Source: Clostridia bacterium
GTDB lineage: Bacteria > Bacillota > Clostridia > Oscillospirales > Acutalibacteraceae
Length of the DNA: 8,648 nt
Direction: 5' to 3'
NCBI GenBank assembly: GCA_017387165.1
Contig: JAFOFS010000055.1
Span: forward strand, 1-8,648
The position numbers and the translations under genes are program-made. The notes below the pieces were generated by a model. The model was not told the DNA's origin and searched no databases. It saw nothing but the letters and a program-made list of their open reading frames with translations. The stretch's first letter is position 1; each line of letters begins with the position of its first letter. Shown here piece after piece: positions 6,075 to 8,648 of the stretch.

Positions 6075-6802
6075 TCCATATTGCCGGTTAACCCCATAAT
6101 GAGGGTCAATGCCGCCAGCGGCGCGGTCTCGCACCGCAGAATACGGGCGCCGAGGGTGGCGGTCTTGCCGCCGCCTTGCTGCATGGCCTCCACCTCGGCA
6201 GGCGAAATGCCTCCCTCGGGACCGACGAACAGACCCAATTCGGTCGGTCGGTCTGCGAGCAGCTCGCCAAACGGCCGTCCGCCGGCTTCGTAGCAGATCA
6301 ACAGCGGCGCGGCGGTCATTTGCGGCAACGCCTCGCGGAAGCTCATCGGCATGGTCACCTCCGGCAAGATGCCCCGTCCGCACTGACCGGCCGCCTCGTT
6401 GGCGATCTTTTGCCAACGCTCGGTTTTCTTGGCGGCCTTCTCCCCCGGCTTGGCAATGGAACGGGAGGTGACCACCGGCACGATTCGGCTGACGCCCAGC
6501 TCCACCGCCTTCTGGATAATCCACTCCATCTTCTCGCCCTTGGGCAAGCCCATATACAAGGTGACCTTGACCGACGGCTCGGTGACGCTCACCGTTCGCT
6601 CCGCCACCGACAACAACACGTCGTCCCCGTCAAAGCCGTCGATGACCGCACGGTAATCGTGTCCCTGTCCGTCGCAAATTACCAAAAACTCCCCCACGTC
6701 CATACGCAGGGAACGACGGATATGTACCCCGTCCTGTCCGCTGATGCGGAGCATTTCCCCTACTTCGGCAGGACAATCCATATGCTGAAAAAAGCGCGGC
6801 AT
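6071..6802 (-). CDS. rsmE: 16S rRNA (uracil(1498)-N3)-methyltransferase RsmE
   Basis: This 243-residue SPOUT-class (trefoil-knot) methyltransferase uses S-adenosylmethionine to methylate N3 of U1498 in 16S rRNA of the 30S subunit. The N-terminal part (about 1-75) is the small PUA-like RNA-binding domain. Family signatures follow in order: KGEKMEWIIQKAVELGV (88-104), RWQKIANEAAGQCGR (129-143), FVGPEGGIS (192-200) and the knot segment LGARILRCETAPLAAL (217-232). Length is normal. The ATG at 6802 has GGAGGTG just upstream (6814-6808). It lies 52 bases after the HAD gene on the same strand and is probably partly co-transcribed with it. Its TAA overlaps the stop codon of the BofC-like gene on the other strand, so there is no room for a terminator between the two. 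In many Firmicutes rsmE follows prmA behind dnaJ; here it does not. Confidence 0.95.
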   Translation of the reverse strand: MPRFFQHMDCPAEVGEMLRISGQDGVHIRRSLRMDVGEFLVICDGQGHDYRAVIDGFDGDDVLLSVAERTVSVTEPSVKVTLYMGLPKGEKMEWIIQKAVELGVSRIVPVVTSRSIAKPGEKAAKKTERWQKIANEAAGQCGRGILPEVTMPMSFREALPQMTAAPLLICYEAGGRPFGELLADRPTELGLFVGPEGGISPAEVEAMQQGGGKTATLGARILRCETAPLAALTLIMGLTGNMD

Positions 6803-6841
6803 TCCGCCACCTCCGTTTTCAATCTGTATAATTCAAATCAA

Positions 6842-6869
6842 ATAATACGAATAGTTATTGCAAAAACAA
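6842..6869 (-). promoter_or_regulatory. Possible internal promoter for rsmE
   Basis: On the minus strand, TTGTTT (6869-6864), a 16-base spacer and TATTAT (6847-6842) straddle the end of the HAD gene, in the only AT-rich stretch between HAD and rsmE. The boxes are imperfect and AT-rich sequence gives chance matches. It would give rsmE some expression independent of HAD. Confidence 0.35.
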
Positions 6870-7505
6870 CGATTTTAGATTTTTTGCGCTGTCTTCGACC
6901 CATTTGGCGCCGGCATTCCACAGTTCCTCGGCGGTACCGTAGCCGTAGGTGACACCGCACGGAAGAGCGCCGACCGCGAGTGCCCCTTCGATGTCGTAGA
7001 AACGGTCACCCACCATCACGACCTTGCCGATGTCGGTGATGCCGAGCTTGTCGCAGGCGGCGGTGATCAGCGCGGCTTTGGTGCTGTGCTGTTCGTCCAA
7101 TCCGGCGCCGACCAGCACCGAGAGGTACCGATCCAGACCGAAGTGCGCCGCCACGGTGGTGGCAAACACCTCCGGCTTGGAGGTGGCGATGCCGACCGGA
7201 ATACCGGCCTCTTTTAAGGCGGCCAGCAGATCGAGAATGCCGTCGTACAGCTCGCATTCAAACTGGCCGATCGGCGCATAACGCTCGCGGTAGGTGTCGG
7301 TCAGTGCCATCGCCTCCGCTTGGTCGCAGCCGGTCACCGCCCGAAACTGCACCGGCAGCGGCGGCCCGATAAAGGCGCGAAGCGTTTCACGCGGCGGCAG
7401 CGCGTAGCCGTGTTTTTCCAGCGCGTATTCCACGCAATTGTAGATGCCCTCCTCGCTTTTGACGAGGGTGCCATCCAGATCAAATAAAATCGCTGCGTAT
7501 TTCAT
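6855..7505 (-). CDS. HAD-superfamily hydrolase, phosphoglycolate phosphatase-like
   Basis: This 216-residue cytosolic protein is of HAD subfamily IA. Motif I is FDLDGTL, with nucleophile D9 and acid/base D11. A helical cap (about 15-80) contains FIGPPL. Motif II is IATSKP with T108, motif III is K143 in STKAALI, and motif IV is VGDRFYD with D167 and D171 binding Mg2+. The family removes phosphate from small phosphorylated metabolites. The sequence resembles Gph/PgpB-like enzymes, but the true substrate cannot be assigned from motifs. The ATG at 7505 has AAAGGA 7 bases upstream. The ferredoxin terminator ends only 15 bases before the ATG and I see no clear promoter in between, so expression may depend on read-through. 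Confidence 0.9.
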   Translation of the reverse strand: MKYAAILFDLDGTLVKSEEGIYNCVEYALEKHGYALPPRETLRAFIGPPLPVQFRAVTGCDQAEAMALTDTYRERYAPIGQFECELYDGILDLLAALKEAGIPVGIATSKPEVFATTVAAHFGLDRYLSVLVGAGLDEQHSTKAALITAACDKLGITDIGKVVMVGDRFYDIEGALAVGALPCGVTYGYGTAEELWNAGAKWVEDSAKNLKSLFLQ

Positions 7506-7520
7506 CGAGATATCCTTTCA

Positions 7521-7558
7521 TAAAAATTGCCGAACAGCGAGACACTGTTCGGCAATTT
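7521..7558 (-). terminator. Rho-independent terminator after the ferredoxin gene
   Basis: A perfect 14-bp stem, AAATTGCCGAACAG (7524-7537) with CTGTTCGGCAATTT (7545-7558), has a 7-base loop. On the minus strand it runs into TTTTTA (7526-7521). It starts 20 bases beyond the ferredoxin stop codon and ends next to the HAD ribosome-binding site (AAAGGA, 7518-7513). Confidence 0.9.
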
Positions 7559-7578
7559 CGGTTTCAGCCAATTCGCAA

Positions 7579-7746
7579 TCAGGCCTCCGGAGCGCCCACC
7601 GGGCAAACAGCAGCGCAGGAACCGCAATCGATGCAGGTAGCCTCGTCGATCACATACTTGCCGTCACCCTCCGAGATCGCGTCAACCGGGCACTCGCCGG
7701 CGCAGACGCCGCAAGCGATGCAAGCATCGGTAATTTTGTAAGCCAT
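7579..7746 (-). CDS. 2[4Fe-4S] ferredoxin (clostridial type)
   Basis: This 55-residue gene is read directly from the minus strand: MAYKITDACIACGVC at the start and PVGAPEA at the end. Two CxxCxxCxxxCP motifs (C9, C12, C15, C19 and C38, C41, C44, C48) each hold one [4Fe-4S] cluster in the standard crossed pattern. Length and spacing match classic clostridial low-potential ferredoxins, which carry electrons in the cytosol for enzymes such as pyruvate:ferredoxin oxidoreductase and hydrogenase. The start has a very strong AAAGGAGGTG (7763-7754). The gene has its own promoter and terminator and lies 58 bases downstream of the RicT/YaaT gene. Confidence 0.97.
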   Translation of the reverse strand: MAYKITDACIACGVCAGECPVDAISEGDGKYVIDEATCIDCGSCAAVCPVGAPEA

Positions 7747-7778
7747 GAACAGACACCTCCTTTGTTATCGTTGGTTTT

Positions 7779-7808
7779 ATCATACCACAACCCGTCCTGA
7801 AAAATCAA
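7779..7808 (-). promoter_or_regulatory. Sigma-A type promoter of the ferredoxin gene
   Basis: On the minus strand, TTGATT (7808-7803), an 18-base spacer and TATGAT (7784-7779) with an upstream TG (TGGTATGAT) form an extended -10 promoter. The -35 overlaps the stop codon of the RicT/YaaT gene. It would allow ferredoxin to be made at a much higher level than RicT. Confidence 0.7.
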
Positions 7809-8648
7809 GACTGTTGCGGCTTTTCGCCTTTATTTTTTTGCGGCTTGTTGTTTTGCGGCTTTTTCTGCTCGTTTTTGCCGCCTTTGTTGTTGTCCTTGGA
7901 CAGCACCGTCACCTCGTCCTTGTGGAAGGCGGCAGGCGCCGCATCCGGCGCGCTGTCCAAGCGCACCTTGAGCTTGCCGGTCAGCAGGCTGACCTCGGTG
8001 ACGATTCCCTTGCCGTCGGGCGTATTCACCAACGCGCCCTGCCGCGGCGTGCGACGGATGAGATCCTCATAGGCGTCCTGCTCGTACTGCAGGCAGCACA
8101 TCAGACGACCGCAAGAGCCGCTGATTTTGGTGGGATTGAGGGACAGACCCTGCGATTTGGCCATTTTGATGGATACCGGCTGGAAATCGGACAGGAAACG
8201 GGAACAGCAAAACGGCTGACCGCAGATGCCGAGACCGCCCAGCATTTTCGCTTCGTCGCGGACACCGATCTGGCGCAGCTCGATGCGTGTGTGGAAAACG
8301 GCGGCGAGATCCCGCACCAGATCGCGGAAATCCACCCGTCCGTCGGCGGTGAAGAAGAAGAGGATCTTGCTGCCGTCAAAGGAGCATTCCACGTCCACCA
8401 GCTTCATTTCCAGACCGCGGGAGGCGACCTTCTGCTGGCAGACGCGCATCGCCTCTTTTTCTTTCTCGCGGTTGGCGGTCACACGGCGGATATCCTCCGG
8501 CAGCGCTGCGCGCAGAATCGGCTTGAGCGGAGAAACCAGCGTTTCCTCCGCCACCTCGGTGTTGCCGATGGTGACCTCGCCGCATTCCACGCCGTGTGCC
8601 GTTTCGACCACCGCGTAGTCGCCCTTTTCGAACTGCATATCGGCAGCC
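7805..8648 (-). CDS. ricT: RicT/YaaT-type PSP1 domain protein (stage 0 sporulation, RNase Y regulator), 5' end beyond window
   Basis: The open frame continues to the window edge as ...AAD before MQFEKGDYAVVETAHG. Since relatives have about 20-30 residues before the KGD..VVETA..GIE.G.V segment, the methionine at 8638 is probably internal. Counting from that Met, the PSP1 domain (about 60-185) holds the signatures RQIGVRDEAKMLGGLGICG, CCSRFLSDF and SIKMAKSQGLSLNPTKISG, with cysteines C139, C144, C145, C176, C181 and C182. A Lys/Gln/Asn-rich disordered tail follows from about 250. In Bacillus, RicT acts with RicA and RicF, in a complex reported to carry [4Fe-4S] clusters, to direct RNase Y mRNA processing and to promote sporulation, competence and biofilm formation. 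Upstream in many Firmicutes lies holB, which would be outside this window. No hairpin terminator separates it from the ferredoxin gene. Confidence 0.92.
   Translation of the reverse strand, partial: AADMQFEKGDYAVVETAHGVECGEVTIGNTEVAEETLVSPLKPILRAALPEDIRRVTANREKEKEAMRVCQQKVASRGLEMKLVDVECSFDGSKILFFFTADGRVDFRDLVRDLAAVFHTRIELRQIGVRDEAKMLGGLGICGQPFCCSRFLSDFQPVSIKMAKSQGLSLNPTKISGSCGRLMCCLQYEQDAYEDLIRRTPRQGALVNTPDGKGIVTEVSLLTGKLKVRLDSAPDAAPAAFHKDEVTVLSKDNNKGGKNEQKKPQNNKPQKNKGEKPQQS

Noticed and set aside
6176..6952. 258-codon open frame on the + strand opposite rsmE
   Set aside because: It is the complement of conserved rsmE sequence and continues across the AT-rich HAD-rsmE gap without any family signature.
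8636..8638. ATG at 8638 as the RicT start
   Set aside because: The frame stays open upstream to the window edge, and the family has about 20-30 more residues before this point.

Overview
The window looks like a piece of a spore-forming Clostridia chromosome, most likely from a GC-rich gut lineage such as Oscillospiraceae/Ruminococcaceae. This is inferred from gene content: a RicT/YaaT (PSP1) protein, a BofC C-terminal-domain protein, an 8-cysteine clostridial ferredoxin, GC-rich genes with AT-rich promoters, and palindromic intergenic elements of a style common in those genomes. No species can be named from the sequence alone.

Layout. Bases 1-1858 (+ strand) hold the 3' end of dnaK and a complete dnaJ. 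A GNRA-loop hairpin lies between them and a strong intrinsic terminator follows. Bases 1859-2176 are non-coding, with hairpin repeats and a probable terminator. On the minus strand, 2177-3253 encodes a membrane-anchored endonuclease/exonuclease/phosphatase-fold enzyme and 3363-5624 a class A penicillin-binding protein. Each of these two genes has its own recognisable promoter and terminator. A short control region (5625-5771) separates the PBP gene from a divergent 100-residue BofC-like exported protein (5772-6074, +). That gene meets rsmE (6071-6802, -) tail to tail, and the two share a TTAA as overlapping stop codons. Upstream of rsmE on the minus strand come a HAD phosphatase (6855-7505), a 55-residue 2[4Fe-4S] ferredoxin (7579-7746) and the RicT/YaaT gene (7805 to beyond the window edge).

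How the genes relate. DnaK and DnaJ are the core Hsp70 machine. RsmE, often found just behind dnaJ (through prmA) in Firmicutes, is here about 4.2 kb away and inverted, so the ancestral cluster appears rearranged. The PBP builds cell-wall peptidoglycan. RicT, a partner in an Fe-S-containing RNase Y regulatory complex in Bacillus, lies directly upstream of a ferredoxin. RicT and the BofC-like protein both point to sporulation.

Most of the window is conserved housekeeping sequence, and I found no clear undescribed multi-gene system. The most interesting points are the BofC-like gene with a possible forespore promoter and an antisense arrangement with rsmE, the palindromic repeats at 1972-2151, and the unusual end of DnaK.
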